Shown in pieces: positions 15,897 through 24,496 of a stretch of 39,787 bases of DNA. The stretch lies in assembly GCA_001045525.1 (NCBI GenBank), contig LDWW01000033.1, positions 1 through 39,787 of the forward strand, given 5' to 3'. This DNA is from Chitinispirillum alkaliphilum (lineage in GTDB: Bacteria; Fibrobacterota; Chitinivibrionia; Chitinivibrionales; Chitinispirillaceae). Made by a program: the position numbers and the translations under genes. Below the pieces are notes generated by a model that saw only the letters and a program-made list of their open reading frames with translations, was not told where the DNA came from and ran no database searches. The first letter of the stretch is position 1; each line of letters opens with the position of its first letter.

Positions 15897-17231
15897 ATGT
15901 TTGAAGAATTATCCAATAGATTTGACGCGATTTTTAATAAAGTCAGAGGTCGGGGAAAGTTAACCGAAGACAACATCTCTGAGGCGGTGCGTGATGTGAA
16001 AAGGGCGCTCCTCGAAGCAGATGTTAATTTCAAGGTGGTTAAGAAATTTAGCGCTTCGGTACAGGAAAAAGCACTGGGAAGTGAAGTGCTTAAAAGTATA
16101 ACACCTGGTCAGCAGTTTGTTAAACTGGTTCATGATGAGTTGGCGGCTCTGATGGGAGGGTCTGCCCGCAAGATTCATTTTCATTCAAATCGCCTCAATA
16201 AGATTGTACTTGCCGGTTTGCAGGGTTCGGGTAAAACTACCGCTTGTGCTAAGCTGGCGCTCTTTTTTAGAAAACAAGGTCACCGGCCGTTGTTGGTGGC
16301 TTGTGATACATATAGGGCTGCAGCAATCGATCAGCTTGAAACGCTTGGTAAATCCCTTGGGATACCGGTGTACCTTGATCGTGAGGCAAAGCCACAGCAG
16401 ATTGCCTCTGATGCTTTGGAGTATGCAAAGCGTGAGGACTTTTCACTTGTGATCATCGATACTGCCGGTAGGCTTCATATCGATTCAGACATGATGTCTG
16501 AGTTAAAAGATATCTGCTCTCTGGCTAAGCCGGATGAGACTTTTTTCGTTGCCGATGCCATGACCGGACAGGATGCGGTGAATGTGGCTTCGCAGTTTTA
16601 TAGAGAGATCAAATTCAGTGGTACCATTCTTTCGAAAATGGATGGTGACGCCAGGGGCGGTGCCGCTCTCTCTATTTTGGACGTCACCGGTGTGCCTGTT
16701 CAGTTTGTGGGTGTGAGTGAAAAACCGGATGGGCTTGAGCAGTTTCACCCTGACAGGATGGCTTCAAGGATCCTGGGGATGGGTGATGTGGTGTCGCTGG
16801 TTGAGAAGGCTGAGCAGAATTTAGATCTTGAAGAGAGCAAAAGACTTGAAAAGAAGATCCGTAAGAATATATTTACTCTGCAGGATTTTCTCGAACAGCT
16901 CAGACAAATAAAGAAAATGGGCCCTCTCAATGAGCTTCTGGCTATGATTCCTGGGGTTGGGAATCAGATGAAGGATGTTCAGGTAGATGATAAGATATTT
17001 GTCAGAATTGAAGCTATAATCTGTTCTATGACAAAAAAAGAGAGGGAAAAGCCTGTAATCATTGATGGAAGCAGGAAAAGGAGAATCGCTTCCGGTAGTG
17101 GTACAACTGTTCAGGATGTTAACAAGCTTCTCAAACAGTTCGATACCATGAAAACAATGATGAAAAGGATGAACAAGATTTCCGGTAAAAGGGGGCAGGC
17201 AGCTGCACTTAAAAGTTTGTCACCTTTCTGA
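15897..17231 (+). CDS. ffh: Signal recognition particle GTPase Ffh
   Basis: 444 residues. N-domain helices 1-90, GTPase G-domain with G1 GLQGSGKTT, DTYRAAAIDQL, G3 DTAGRL, G4 region LSKMDGDARGGAAL and closing GVSEKPDGLEQF, then a Met-rich M-domain (about 320-444; MGPLNELLAMIPGVGNQM, then FDTMKTMMKRMNK) that binds SRP RNA and signal sequences. It delivers ribosome-nascent chain complexes to the FtsY receptor at the inner membrane. In this family the G4 Thr of TKxD is often Ser, as here. First gene of the ffh-rpsP-rimM-trmD-rplS cluster. Confidence 0.97.
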   Translation: MFEELSNRFDAIFNKVRGRGKLTEDNISEAVRDVKRALLEADVNFKVVKKFSASVQEKALGSEVLKSITPGQQFVKLVHDELAALMGGSARKIHFHSNRLNKIVLAGLQGSGKTTACAKLALFFRKQGHRPLLVACDTYRAAAIDQLETLGKSLGIPVYLDREAKPQQIASDALEYAKREDFSLVIIDTAGRLHIDSDMMSELKDICSLAKPDETFFVADAMTGQDAVNVASQFYREIKFSGTILSKMDGDARGGAALSILDVTGVPVQFVGVSEKPDGLEQFHPDRMASRILGMGDVVSLVEKAEQNLDLEESKRLEKKIRKNIFTLQDFLEQLRQIKKMGPLNELLAMIPGVGNQMKDVQVDDKIFVRIEAIICSMTKKEREKPVIIDGSRKRRIASGSGTTVQDVNKLLKQFDTMKTMMKRMNKISGKRGQAAALKSLSPF

Positions 17232-17284
17232 AATGAATAAATAACTTTAATCCATATTAATTCACTTAGTGCAAGGAGAGTATC

Positions 17285-17632
17285 TTGCCGGTTAAAATTC
17301 GTCTGGCCCGCGTGGGCAGAAAAAAGCTTGCTAAGTATCGTGTTGTCGCTGCAGACAGCAGAATGAGACGTGATGGTCGTTTTATTGAAACTGTTGGTTT
17401 CTATGATCCTCAGTCTGAGCCCAAGGTGTTCGAGTTCAAAACAGAAAGACTTGCATACTGGTTAAATCAGGGTGCGCAGCCTACATTAACCGTTAAAAAC
17501 CTGCTTAAGCAGGATCGCATGTCGGAAAAACTCGAAGGGCTCGAAAAAGGGCTTTCTGCGGAAAGTCTTAATGTGGAGCGTAAACCAGAAAGAAAACGCA
17601 AGCCCAAAACTCAGAAACAGAAAAGTTCCTGA
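17285..17632 (+). CDS. rpsP: 30S ribosomal protein S16
   Basis: 115 residues; the first ~80 are standard S16 (VKIRLARVGRKK, YRVVAADSRMRRDGRFIETV, GFYDPQ). The remaining ~30 residues are a Lys/Arg/Glu-rich tail (ERKPERKRKPKTQKQK), longer than the ~85-residue E. coli protein. Binds 16S rRNA in the body of the small subunit. The start is TTG at 17285, set by AAGGAGAG at 17273-17280. Second gene of the cluster. Confidence 0.95.
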   Translation: MPVKIRLARVGRKKLAKYRVVAADSRMRRDGRFIETVGFYDPQSEPKVFEFKTERLAYWLNQGAQPTLTVKNLLKQDRMSEKLEGLEKGLSAESLNVERKPERKRKPKTQKQKSS

Positions 17633-17649
17633 TACGCAGTTAGGTGCAT

Positions 17650-18174
17650 ATGTCACAGCAGGAGCTGATTATTATTGGTGTAATCAGGCGTGCTGTGGGG
17701 CTTGAAGGTTTTGTTGCTGTGCAGCCGACAGGGTCCACTTTCGCTATGATACAGACTCCTTGTAAAGTTCACATCGGGTCTGATGAACAATCTGCAGATA
17801 AAACTGAGATTGAGCAGATTCGGAAACAACCAAAGGGTTTTATCTGCAAATTCGCGTCTGCAAATGACAGAGATGCCTCTGAAAGGCTGAATGGTAAACT
17901 TTTGTTTGTTAGCAAAGAGTGTCTGCCCCGGCTTGAGGAGGGTGATTATTATCACTTTCAACTGCAGGGGCTTGAGGTTTATGCCGATAGTAACGGCAAA
18001 CTTGTGGGAAAAGTCAGGGATGTAGTTTCCCTTCCCACAATGGATGCTCTTGAAGTAGTGCTTGTAAAAGGGGGCAGTGTACTGGTTCCCTACAATGACC
18101 AGGCAGTTGTTTCTGTTGACACAGAGTCTGGGCGGATAACATTGAGATGGTCATTCATAGAGGAAATGATTTAG
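17650..18174 (+). CDS. rimM: Ribosome maturation factor RimM
   Basis: 174 residues from the ATG at 17650 (AGGTG upstream at 17642-17646); a GTG two codons earlier is in frame. The N-terminal RimM barrel begins IIGVIRRAVGLEGFVAVQP and the C-terminal PRC barrel includes EEGDYYHFQLQGLEVY and SLPTMDALEVVL, VPYNDQAVVSVD. RimM helps mature the 3' domain of 16S rRNA and binds S19. No KH-domain gene (khpA), which often sits between rpsP and rimM, is present. Confidence 0.93.
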   Translation: MSQQELIIIGVIRRAVGLEGFVAVQPTGSTFAMIQTPCKVHIGSDEQSADKTEIEQIRKQPKGFICKFASANDRDASERLNGKLLFVSKECLPRLEEGDYYHFQLQGLEVYADSNGKLVGKVRDVVSLPTMDALEVVLVKGGSVLVPYNDQAVVSVDTESGRITLRWSFIEEMI

Positions 18175-18195
18175 TTGCCCTGAAAGTATAGTAGC

Positions 18196-18891
18196 ATGAT
18201 GTTCTTTGATATTTTAACATTATTTCCGGATATGTTTGAGGGTGCTTTCTCTGATAGCATTATCAAACGAGCGATTCAGAAGGAGTTGATCTCGATTGAT
18301 ATCAGAAATATCAGAGATTATTCGCCTGATGAAAAACACAGAAGCGTTGATGATTATCCCTATGGGGGGGATGCCGGGATGCTGTTGCGTCCTGAACCGG
18401 TTGTTAATGCTTTGAATGATTCCAGAAAACGACTTCAGAGCCTTAAGCCTACAGTTGTGTATCTCACACCCTGCGGGGAAAAGTTAAATCAGGAGATTGT
18501 CAAAAGTTTTCTCTCTCAGAAAGCTCTGATTCTTCTTTGTGGAAGATATAAAGGGGTTGATCAAAGAGTTGTTGATCGTTATGTCGACAGGGAGATATCT
18601 GTCGGGGACTATGTGTTGTCCGGAGGAGAAGTGCCTGCCATGGTTCTGGTTGATGCAATAACCCGGTTAGTTCCCGGTGTGCTTGGAAATATCGACAGTG
18701 CTGAAGCAGACTCATTCTACTCCGGTATATTGAGTCATCCTCAGTATACAAGACCTGAGTATTTTGAAGGTATGAGGGTACCTGAAGTATTATTGAGCGG
18801 AAATCATGCAAATATCAAAAAATGGCAACATCAGAAGGCCTTAGAGATTACCCAGAAGAGAAGACCTGATCTTTTAAATGGCGATAATTAA
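18196..18891 (+). CDS. trmD: tRNA (guanine37-N1)-methyltransferase TrmD
   Basis: 231 residues. Methylates G37 of tRNAs with S-adenosylmethionine and prevents frameshifting. Family blocks: FFDILTLFPDMFEG, SVDDYPYGGDAGMLLRPEP, VVYLTPCGEKLNQ, then the deep trefoil knot LLCGRYKGVDQRVVDRYVD and ISVGDYVLSGGEVPAMVLVD, and the C-terminal YTRPEYFEGMRVPEVLLSG. The first two codons are both ATG (18196 and 18199). Located 21 bases after rimM in the translation cluster. Confidence 0.97.
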   Translation: MMFFDILTLFPDMFEGAFSDSIIKRAIQKELISIDIRNIRDYSPDEKHRSVDDYPYGGDAGMLLRPEPVVNALNDSRKRLQSLKPTVVYLTPCGEKLNQEIVKSFLSQKALILLCGRYKGVDQRVVDRYVDREISVGDYVLSGGEVPAMVLVDAITRLVPGVLGNIDSAEADSFYSGILSHPQYTRPEYFEGMRVPEVLLSGNHANIKKWQHQKALEITQKRRPDLLNGDN

Positions 18892-18926
18892 TATAAACTG
18901 ATATAAATCAATATTGGAGGTGTCGG

Positions 18927-19271
18927 GTGAATGACATTATCAAGGCAGTAGAAAAAAAACAGTTAACCGATCGTAAACTGGATTTCGGTCCGGGGGATAC
19001 GATATCCGTTTCATTCAGAATTCGTGAAGGGGATAAAGAACGAATTCAGGTGTTTCAGGGAGTGGTTATTCAGACTGCAGGTACAGGTATAGGTTCTACT
19101 GTTACAGTCAGAAAATCATCCGGAAATGTTTACGTGGAGAGAATTTTCCCTTTGCACTCACCACTTATCTCTGAAGTTAAGCTGGTAAGACGCGGTAAAG
19201 TTCGCAGAGCAAAACTCTACTATCTGCGTGGTCTTATCGGAAAGGCTACAAGAATTAAAGAGAAGAAATAA
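18927..19271 (+). CDS. rplS: 50S ribosomal protein L19
   Basis: 114 residues, the standard L19 length and sequence (FGPGDTISVSFRIREGDKER, QVFQGVVIQTAGTGIGSTVT, ERIFPLHSPLI, RRGKVRRAKLYYLRGL). Located at the 30S-50S interface. GTG start at 18927, set by GGAGG at 18916-18920. Last gene of the cluster; a weak AT-rich inverted repeat (AAAGAGA/TCTCTTT, 19257-19278) overlaps its stop. Confidence 0.96.
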   Translation: MNDIIKAVEKKQLTDRKLDFGPGDTISVSFRIREGDKERIQVFQGVVIQTAGTGIGSTVTVRKSSGNVYVERIFPLHSPLISEVKLVRRGKVRRAKLYYLRGLIGKATRIKEKK

Positions 19272-19358
19272 TCTCTTTCCGTACCGTTTTGACTAATGTA
19301 TTATATATGAGAAGACTTGGGTAAAGTTTTCTCATTTTTTTTATTTGAAGCGAATTAT

Positions 19359-20351
19359 ATGACACATCCCCCGACTGGTAATTCAAAAACCGCTGTCAGG
19401 CCGAAGCCGGTGATTCGGCAGTATAAAAAGGGAGAGGTTCTTTTTGAGGAGAACTCCCTTGGGCGTGAACTATATATCATTCACCAGGGGAAGGTCGGTG
19501 TTTATAAACAGACGCCTGAAGGCAGAGTTGAGATTGCGGTAATCGAGAAAGGGGGAGTGCTGGGTGAGATGTCACTTCTTGATAATCTCCCCAGATCAGC
19601 TACGGGGATCGCTCTTGAACGTACAAAAACCGTAGTTGTTAACGAGGCCTTCTTTCAGCACACTCTTCAGAAACTTCCATCATGGCTCAGCAGTATTATA
19701 AAAATTATCGTTGGGAGACTGCGGGCTACAAATGAAAGAATCGGGCAATCCGGGCTCAGAGATAAGGAACGGGGGCTGATTTCTCTTATACTGTTGTTAC
19801 TGCCAGTTTACAAAAAAGATTATAGTGCATCTCTTGGGATTGATTACGATTTTGTCCTCTCGGAAGCACTTTTTGTGAGTCGTCTGTCTAAACAAGAGTC
19901 CCGGCGTATACTTTCTCATATTGAACAGCGTAAAATCATCAACATCAGGAAAACCAATGACAACAGGGGGACTCTGATAATAATAGACGATGTTGAGTTA
20001 CTTCATATTTACAAAGAGTATCTTGAGCTTAGGGCTCGTAATAAAACATTCAGAGAGCTTTCTATATCCGAAGAGTCAATTTCAGTATTCAGCAATATTG
20101 CCTATGTTGCACAGAAATCCGGTGAAGAAACTGCTGATGGAATGACCCTCTTAAAGAGCAATCTTGTCTCTGATCTTTCCGAAACAACTCAGGACAAACT
20201 TGATGAATCTCTTTTCGATCTGAAGCGCAGAGGACTGATTTGCGTGGTTCCCTGCAATGGTGATTTTCTGATTATATTTCGCAAGGAATCGCTGAGCAGA
20301 ATTAAAAAGATCAGGAAAATGCTTCCATTTTTTGAAATGGAGGTGCAATGA
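19359..20351 (+). CDS. Cyclic-nucleotide-binding (Crp/Fnr-type) protein 1
   Basis: 330 residues from the ATG at 19359; the frame reaches a TTG at 19317 but the extra segment is hydrophobic and unlike the family. A cNMP-binding beta-barrel (about 15-130) begins with IRQYKKGEVLFEENS and carries the phosphate-binding cassette LGEMSLLDNLPRSAT with the Glu and Arg that contact cyclic nucleotides in CRP. A following long helix (LSSIIKIIVGRLRATNERIG) corresponds to the dimerisation helix. The C-terminal ~180 residues contain winged-helix-like segments (FVSRLSKQESRRILSHIEQ) but no clear DNA-recognition helix. It overlaps the next gene, a paralogue, by four bases. Confidence 0.8.
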   Translation: MTHPPTGNSKTAVRPKPVIRQYKKGEVLFEENSLGRELYIIHQGKVGVYKQTPEGRVEIAVIEKGGVLGEMSLLDNLPRSATGIALERTKTVVVNEAFFQHTLQKLPSWLSSIIKIIVGRLRATNERIGQSGLRDKERGLISLILLLLPVYKKDYSASLGIDYDFVLSEALFVSRLSKQESRRILSHIEQRKIINIRKTNDNRGTLIIIDDVELLHIYKEYLELRARNKTFRELSISEESISVFSNIAYVAQKSGEETADGMTLLKSNLVSDLSETTQDKLDESLFDLKRRGLICVVPCNGDFLIIFRKESLSRIKKIRKMLPFFEMEVQ

Positions 20352-21367
20352 ATCCAGGAGAGAGGATCAGAGACGGTAAGGTCTTACCAAAAGGACACAC
20401 AGAGAAGCTCTACAAACGGGGCGCGCTGATATTTATTGAAGGTGAGTGTTCAAGAGAGATGTACATTATTCGCTCAGGAAAGGTCAGAGTAATAAGGCAG
20501 GAGGGAGAAGGGGTCCGTGAGCTTGCAGTTCTGGGACCGGGAGGTGTTCTGGGAGAGGTGTCTCTTCTCGACAAAAAGCCAAGAACCGCTACAGCGCAGG
20601 TAATAGAGGATGCTACTGTTACAGTTGTTGATGAGGCTCTTTTCCAAGCTACAATCGGAAAAATTCCTCCCTGGCTTGCACGTGTTGTCCAGTTGATCGT
20701 CGGACGCTTCAGGTTGACTATGAAAAAAGCCGGTGATGAGCTTGTGAGATTTTCAATCTCCGGAGTTATAAGGATTATTCTTCTGTTGAATCAAAGTCAT
20801 AAAAAAAAGATCTCGGGGATGGATGCTGTGCCTTTGCAAAAGCTAAAGGAGACTACCTACAGCGTGACTGGTTTGGGCGCGATGGAAGTTGAAGAAATTT
20901 TGTTTCATCTGATATTGAAGGAAATGATTGTAATAAGAAAAGATGAATTGCAGGCGGAGTATGTTCTGATCAAAAACAATGAAGTTTTGTTTCTGTATAT
21001 GGGTTATTACAGGGCGATTCAGGGGAATACAAGTTTAATAGGAGAAAATTTTTCAGAATCTGCATATGAACTGATTAACTATATTCTTTCTGCATGTCAA
21101 AATATTGGCAAAGCAGGTTCAGATTCCATTGTGCAGCTCACAGTTTCCCAGGTCGAGTCTGAGATACAGCGTGCAGGAGGAGAGGGGATAAAATCTGATG
21201 CACTTGAACAACTACTGCAATTAAAGGTTTTGTTTAAAGAGGAGGATGATTCTCAAATTGGCATGAGAGATAAAAATTCTGTCTTGTCATTTAAACCCGC
21301 TGTATTGCAAAGATTAAGCCTGCTTTCAGACTGGCTTCCGGTTTTTAGGGAGGAAATATGCAATTAA
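20348..21367 (+). CDS. Cyclic-nucleotide-binding (Crp/Fnr-type) protein 2
   Basis: 339 residues, a diverged tandem paralogue of the upstream gene: the cNMP barrel (about 15-125) starts KLYKRGALIFIEGECS and has LGEVSLLDKKPRTAT as phosphate-binding cassette, again with Glu and Arg kept. The matching dimer helix is LARVVQLIVGRFRLTMKKAG. The C-terminal part aligns in pattern but little in sequence (ETTYSVTGLGAMEVEEILFH). Starts with ATG inside the ATGA overlap, helped by GGAGG (20340-20344). Ends ten bases inside the methyltransferase gene. Translational coupling of all three is likely. Confidence 0.8.
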   Translation: MNPGERIRDGKVLPKGHTEKLYKRGALIFIEGECSREMYIIRSGKVRVIRQEGEGVRELAVLGPGGVLGEVSLLDKKPRTATAQVIEDATVTVVDEALFQATIGKIPPWLARVVQLIVGRFRLTMKKAGDELVRFSISGVIRIILLLNQSHKKKISGMDAVPLQKLKETTYSVTGLGAMEVEEILFHLILKEMIVIRKDELQAEYVLIKNNEVLFLYMGYYRAIQGNTSLIGENFSESAYELINYILSACQNIGKAGSDSIVQLTVSQVESEIQRAGGEGIKSDALEQLLQLKVLFKEEDDSQIGMRDKNSVLSFKPAVLQRLSLLSDWLPVFREEICN

Positions 21368-22122
21368 AACCTTTGTCATGGTATAAAAGACTGGCAGACT
21401 CTAAGTGGCGTCGCAGGGAGGGAGTGTTTCTTGTTGAGGGCACAAGGGTTATTGAACAGATTTTTTCCAATGCTCCAGGGGCGGTTGCTGAAATTCTGAC
21501 AACTGAGACTTCTGATTTGAAAATTGACACAGGGTCTGTGTCGATAAGAAAAGTTGACCTTCAGCAAATAAAAAAAATATCCACCTCCCAGACACCTCGC
21601 GATGCTGTAGCAGTTGTGAGAATTCCGCAGGACACCCCTACATCACTTCCGCCTGAAAATCCAGGGGCGCGAATTTTACTCCTCGAAGATATTCAGGATC
21701 CGGGTAATGTAGGTACTTTAATCAGAACAGCAGCTGCACTGGGCTATAAGGGGATTATCCTCAGTTCCAAATCTGCAGATCCTTTTTCACCAAAATCACT
21801 TCAGTCAACAGCCGGGGCGATCCTTTACCCCTGGATACGACGCTCTTCGCACTATCTTGAAACTGTAAAAGCGTTGAAAAATGTTGGATACAGTGTAGTG
21901 AGTGCTGATATCAGGGGAGAAAAAACTGTTGATTTTTCGGTTCTCCCAAAGCACATCCTCGCTCTTGGCAGTGAGGGAAGTGGTCTCACGGAGGAGCTTC
22001 TTGCACTGTCTGATTATATATTTCAGATCCCGATGGAGGAGAATGCTGTAGAATCCCTAAACGTTGCGGCTTGTGGGGCGATCTCTATGTTTATGGGTAC
22101 AAGGGGGCAGAAGTTTGGGTAG
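21358..22122 (+). CDS. SpoU/TrmH-family RNA 2'-O-methyltransferase
   Basis: 254 residues. N-terminal SpoU substrate-binding domain (about 1-95; LVEGTRVIEQIF) and a knotted SPOUT domain with the three family motifs: LLLEDIQDPGNVGTLIRTAAALG (motif 1, catalytic Arg in LIRTA), LALGSEGSGL (motif 2) and IPMEENAVESLNVAACGAIS (motif 3). It methylates a ribose in rRNA or tRNA using S-adenosylmethionine; the exact target cannot be read from sequence. The ATG at 21358 is preceded by AGGGAGGAAAT and overlaps the previous gene by ten bases. Its last 32 bases overlap the 3' end of the convergent PAS-GGDEF gene. Confidence 0.92.
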   Translation: MQLKPLSWYKRLADSKWRRREGVFLVEGTRVIEQIFSNAPGAVAEILTTETSDLKIDTGSVSIRKVDLQQIKKISTSQTPRDAVAVVRIPQDTPTSLPPENPGARILLLEDIQDPGNVGTLIRTAAALGYKGIILSSKSADPFSPKSLQSTAGAILYPWIRRSSHYLETVKALKNVGYSVVSADIRGEKTVDFSVLPKHILALGSEGSGLTEELLALSDYIFQIPMEENAVESLNVAACGAISMFMGTRGQKFG

Positions 22123-23287
22123 AGTCTTGTGCAAGTGAAATCCTGTCTTTGCCAGCGGTTTTTGAAGCATACATAGCCTCATCTGCCCTTTTAATAAGCA
22201 TTTCTTCTGTATCGCCGGGATAGGTTTCCCCGATTCCAATTGACAGGCTTGTTTTTCCGAATTTAAAAGCACCGAATTGAGTTTGTATTCTTTCTGCGAC
22301 TACTCTTGATTGATTGGCATCTGTATCGGGTAAAATGACCACAAATTCATCACCGCCGTATCTGTAAGCGCTGTCCACATCTTTGCGTATGCAGTATTCA
22401 ATTACTTTCCCCAGAGACCGAAGTACGTGATCTCCCATCTGATGTCCTTCGCTGTCATTTAGTTCTTTGAAGAAATCAACATCAATCATCATCAGTGACA
22501 GTTTTCTCCCGGGGTTACGTCTGATACGACTCAGTTCGCGTCTGATCTGGGTGTGGAAATGGCGCGAGTTGTACAGGGCTGTCAGGTTGTCTGTTATGGC
22601 GAGTTTGTTCAGCAATTGATTTTTACTCATCAGTTCGGACTGAAGTTTTTTCTTTTCTGTAATATCCTTTGCCGTTGCTACTATGCCGATGGTTTCATTG
22701 GAGTCGTTTTTCATCTCTGACATACTTATGTCAACTGTGATGGTTTTACCGGATTTGGCTTTCATTGTCAATTCTTCATTTATGACTTTGCACTCCTTAA
22801 GGATTGTATCGATAAGGGATTGGTTGAAGGAAATGTTGGAAAAAAGGAGGTCCAGAGGTTTTCCGACAATCTCTTCCTGAGTGTATCCCAGGTGCTTTTG
22901 CGCCCCCTTATTAAATTTCATTATAAAACCATCGGTATCGATCGAAAAAATGATATCGGTTGAATCCTGCAGAATACTTTCAAAGTACTTTGCGGTTCGC
23001 TGAGATCGTGTGATGAGTTTTTGTGCTTTGAGGGCAACTTGCTTGTCAAGTTTTAGTTGTTTCCAGATTGAGACTGAGAGAATCAGGTTCCACATCAGAA
23101 TTACAAGTAAAGAAATTGTGATAAGAGTTGGGTTAGGATCATTGGCTGAGATGAAAAGGAAAACTGCATTGGGCAGGAAAAACAGTGCGGCGATAAGAAA
23201 AACTGACTGTTTCAGGTAAATTCTTGTATCCGCCTTGAATCCGAAAAAGTCGAGTAGTCTGGCAAACTCAGGGATTTTTTCTATCAC
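22091..23287 (-). CDS. Membrane-bound PAS-GGDEF diguanylate cyclase
   Basis: 398 residues. Two hydrophobic helices (about 25-50 and 55-75), a short coiled segment, a PAS domain (about 105-215; DSTDIIFSIDTDGFIMKFNK, LGYTQEEIVGKPL) and a GGDEF domain (about 235-390). The active site YRYGGDEFVVILPD is intact, as is the metal/phosphate region SLMMIDVDFFKELND and SLSIGIGETYPGD, so c-di-GMP synthesis is expected. The product-inhibition site RxxD is replaced by KDVD at the corresponding position. GTG start at 23287 with a poor ribosome binding site. It faces the methyltransferase gene tail to tail and overlaps it. Confidence 0.88.
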   Translation of the reverse strand: MIEKIPEFARLLDFFGFKADTRIYLKQSVFLIAALFFLPNAVFLFISANDPNPTLITISLLVILMWNLILSVSIWKQLKLDKQVALKAQKLITRSQRTAKYFESILQDSTDIIFSIDTDGFIMKFNKGAQKHLGYTQEEIVGKPLDLLFSNISFNQSLIDTILKECKVINEELTMKAKSGKTITVDISMSEMKNDSNETIGIVATAKDITEKKKLQSELMSKNQLLNKLAITDNLTALYNSRHFHTQIRRELSRIRRNPGRKLSLMMIDVDFFKELNDSEGHQMGDHVLRSLGKVIEYCIRKDVDSAYRYGGDEFVVILPDTDANQSRVVAERIQTQFGAFKFGKTSLSIGIGETYPGDTEEMLIKRADEAMYASKTAGKDRISLAQDSTQTSAPLYP

Positions 23288-23647
23288 TTTAATTTTTCCG
23301 AATTTGTTAGTCGTTAAATTTCATGTCACATATAAGCAATATGCGCGTTGAAACTGAATATTGTATTGAACCGGTCTGTTTGTCTTAAAAATAGTATAAT
23401 TTATCAGTTTGTGAGTATTTATTAAAAAAAATGATGAAAACCGTTATGTTTGAGGCGTTTTGCATTGATAGATGAAATCAGGTCAGATTAAGAGACTTTG
23501 TCTCTAATTGTTATAATTATGGAGAAAAGCTGTTTGTTTTTGTTCCGCAATTTATATTATTATACTTGTTTTTAGTTGATCTGGATCAATACACAGATCA
23601 CAAAGGGTCCGAATATTTTCAAGTAAGGTAAAGTTAGGGGAAGGGAT
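23288..23647. other. Divergent promoter region, PAS-GGDEF / accD
   Basis: 360 AT-rich bases without a gene. A possible plus-strand promoter is TTGTTT, 18-base spacer, TATTAT at about 23533-23562. GGGGAAGGG just before 23648 is the accD ribosome binding site. Confidence 0.4.
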
Positions 23648-24484
23648 ATGCCCTGGTTTATAAAAAGTAAATCTGAGAAGGCCGCACAGCAGAAAAGACG
23701 GGATGAGATATGGATCAGATGTCAGTCCTGTTCCGCACATGTGTTTAAAGAAGATTTCAGCAATAACAGCAATGTGTGCCCTAAATGCAACTGGCATGGT
23801 AAACTAACCGCTTATGAGCGTATTGGTATTACACTGGACTCCGGCACATTTAAAGAGCTGAACGAGTCGCTCAGCCCCGGCGATCCGCTTGCTTTCGTTG
23901 ATGCAAAGGGCAGCTATGCCGAAAAGGTGGAAAATGCCCGGAAAAAGGCTATGCTCAACGAATCGGTTGTAACCGGAGTGGGCAAAATAAATGGAATAGA
24001 CGTTACCATCGGGGTAATGGATTTTCGGTTTCTGGGTGGTAGTTTAGGTTCAGCTACCGGGGAGAAAATACTCCAGGCTGCCATCTATGCCCTTGATCAT
24101 CGCTTGCCCTATATTGTTTTCAGTGCATCGGGCGGGGCCAGGATGCACGAAGGGATACTCTCTCTTATGCAGATGGGGAAAACCTGTGCTGCGGTTGCTA
24201 AGCTGGATGATAAGAAAATTCCCTACATATCAGTTATGACCGATCCAACCACGGGTGGAGTTTCTGCCTCCTATGCAATGGTGGGTGATATTAATTTAGC
24301 GGAACCGGGGGCTCTGATCGGTTTCGCCGGAAGAAGAGTTATTGAACAGACTATAAAACAGAAACTTCCAGATAACTTCCAGACTTCAGAATTTGTGATG
24401 GAGCATGGATTTATCGACATGGTAGTTCATCGAAGGGATATGAAAAGTACTCTTCAGAAGATTCTTTCATATTACAACAGATAA
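23648..24484 (+). CDS. accD: Acetyl-CoA carboxylase carboxyltransferase beta subunit AccD
   Basis: 278 residues. N-terminal four-Cys zinc ribbon (CQSCSAHVFKEDFSNNSNVC followed by PKC, residues ~29-51), then a crotonase-fold carboxyltransferase with FLGGSLGSATGEKILQAAIY, FSASGGARMHEGILSLMQM and DPTTGGVSASYAMVGDINLAEP. With AccA it transfers carboxyl from biotin carrier to acetyl-CoA, giving malonyl-CoA for fatty acid synthesis. GGGGAAGGGAT upstream sets the ATG at 23648. Twelve bases separate it from accA. Confidence 0.96.
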   Translation: MPWFIKSKSEKAAQQKRRDEIWIRCQSCSAHVFKEDFSNNSNVCPKCNWHGKLTAYERIGITLDSGTFKELNESLSPGDPLAFVDAKGSYAEKVENARKKAMLNESVVTGVGKINGIDVTIGVMDFRFLGGSLGSATGEKILQAAIYALDHRLPYIVFSASGGARMHEGILSLMQMGKTCAAVAKLDDKKIPYISVMTDPTTGGVSASYAMVGDINLAEPGALIGFAGRRVIEQTIKQKLPDNFQTSEFVMEHGFIDMVVHRRDMKSTLQKILSYYNR

Positions 24485-24496
24485 GAGGATTGCCGC

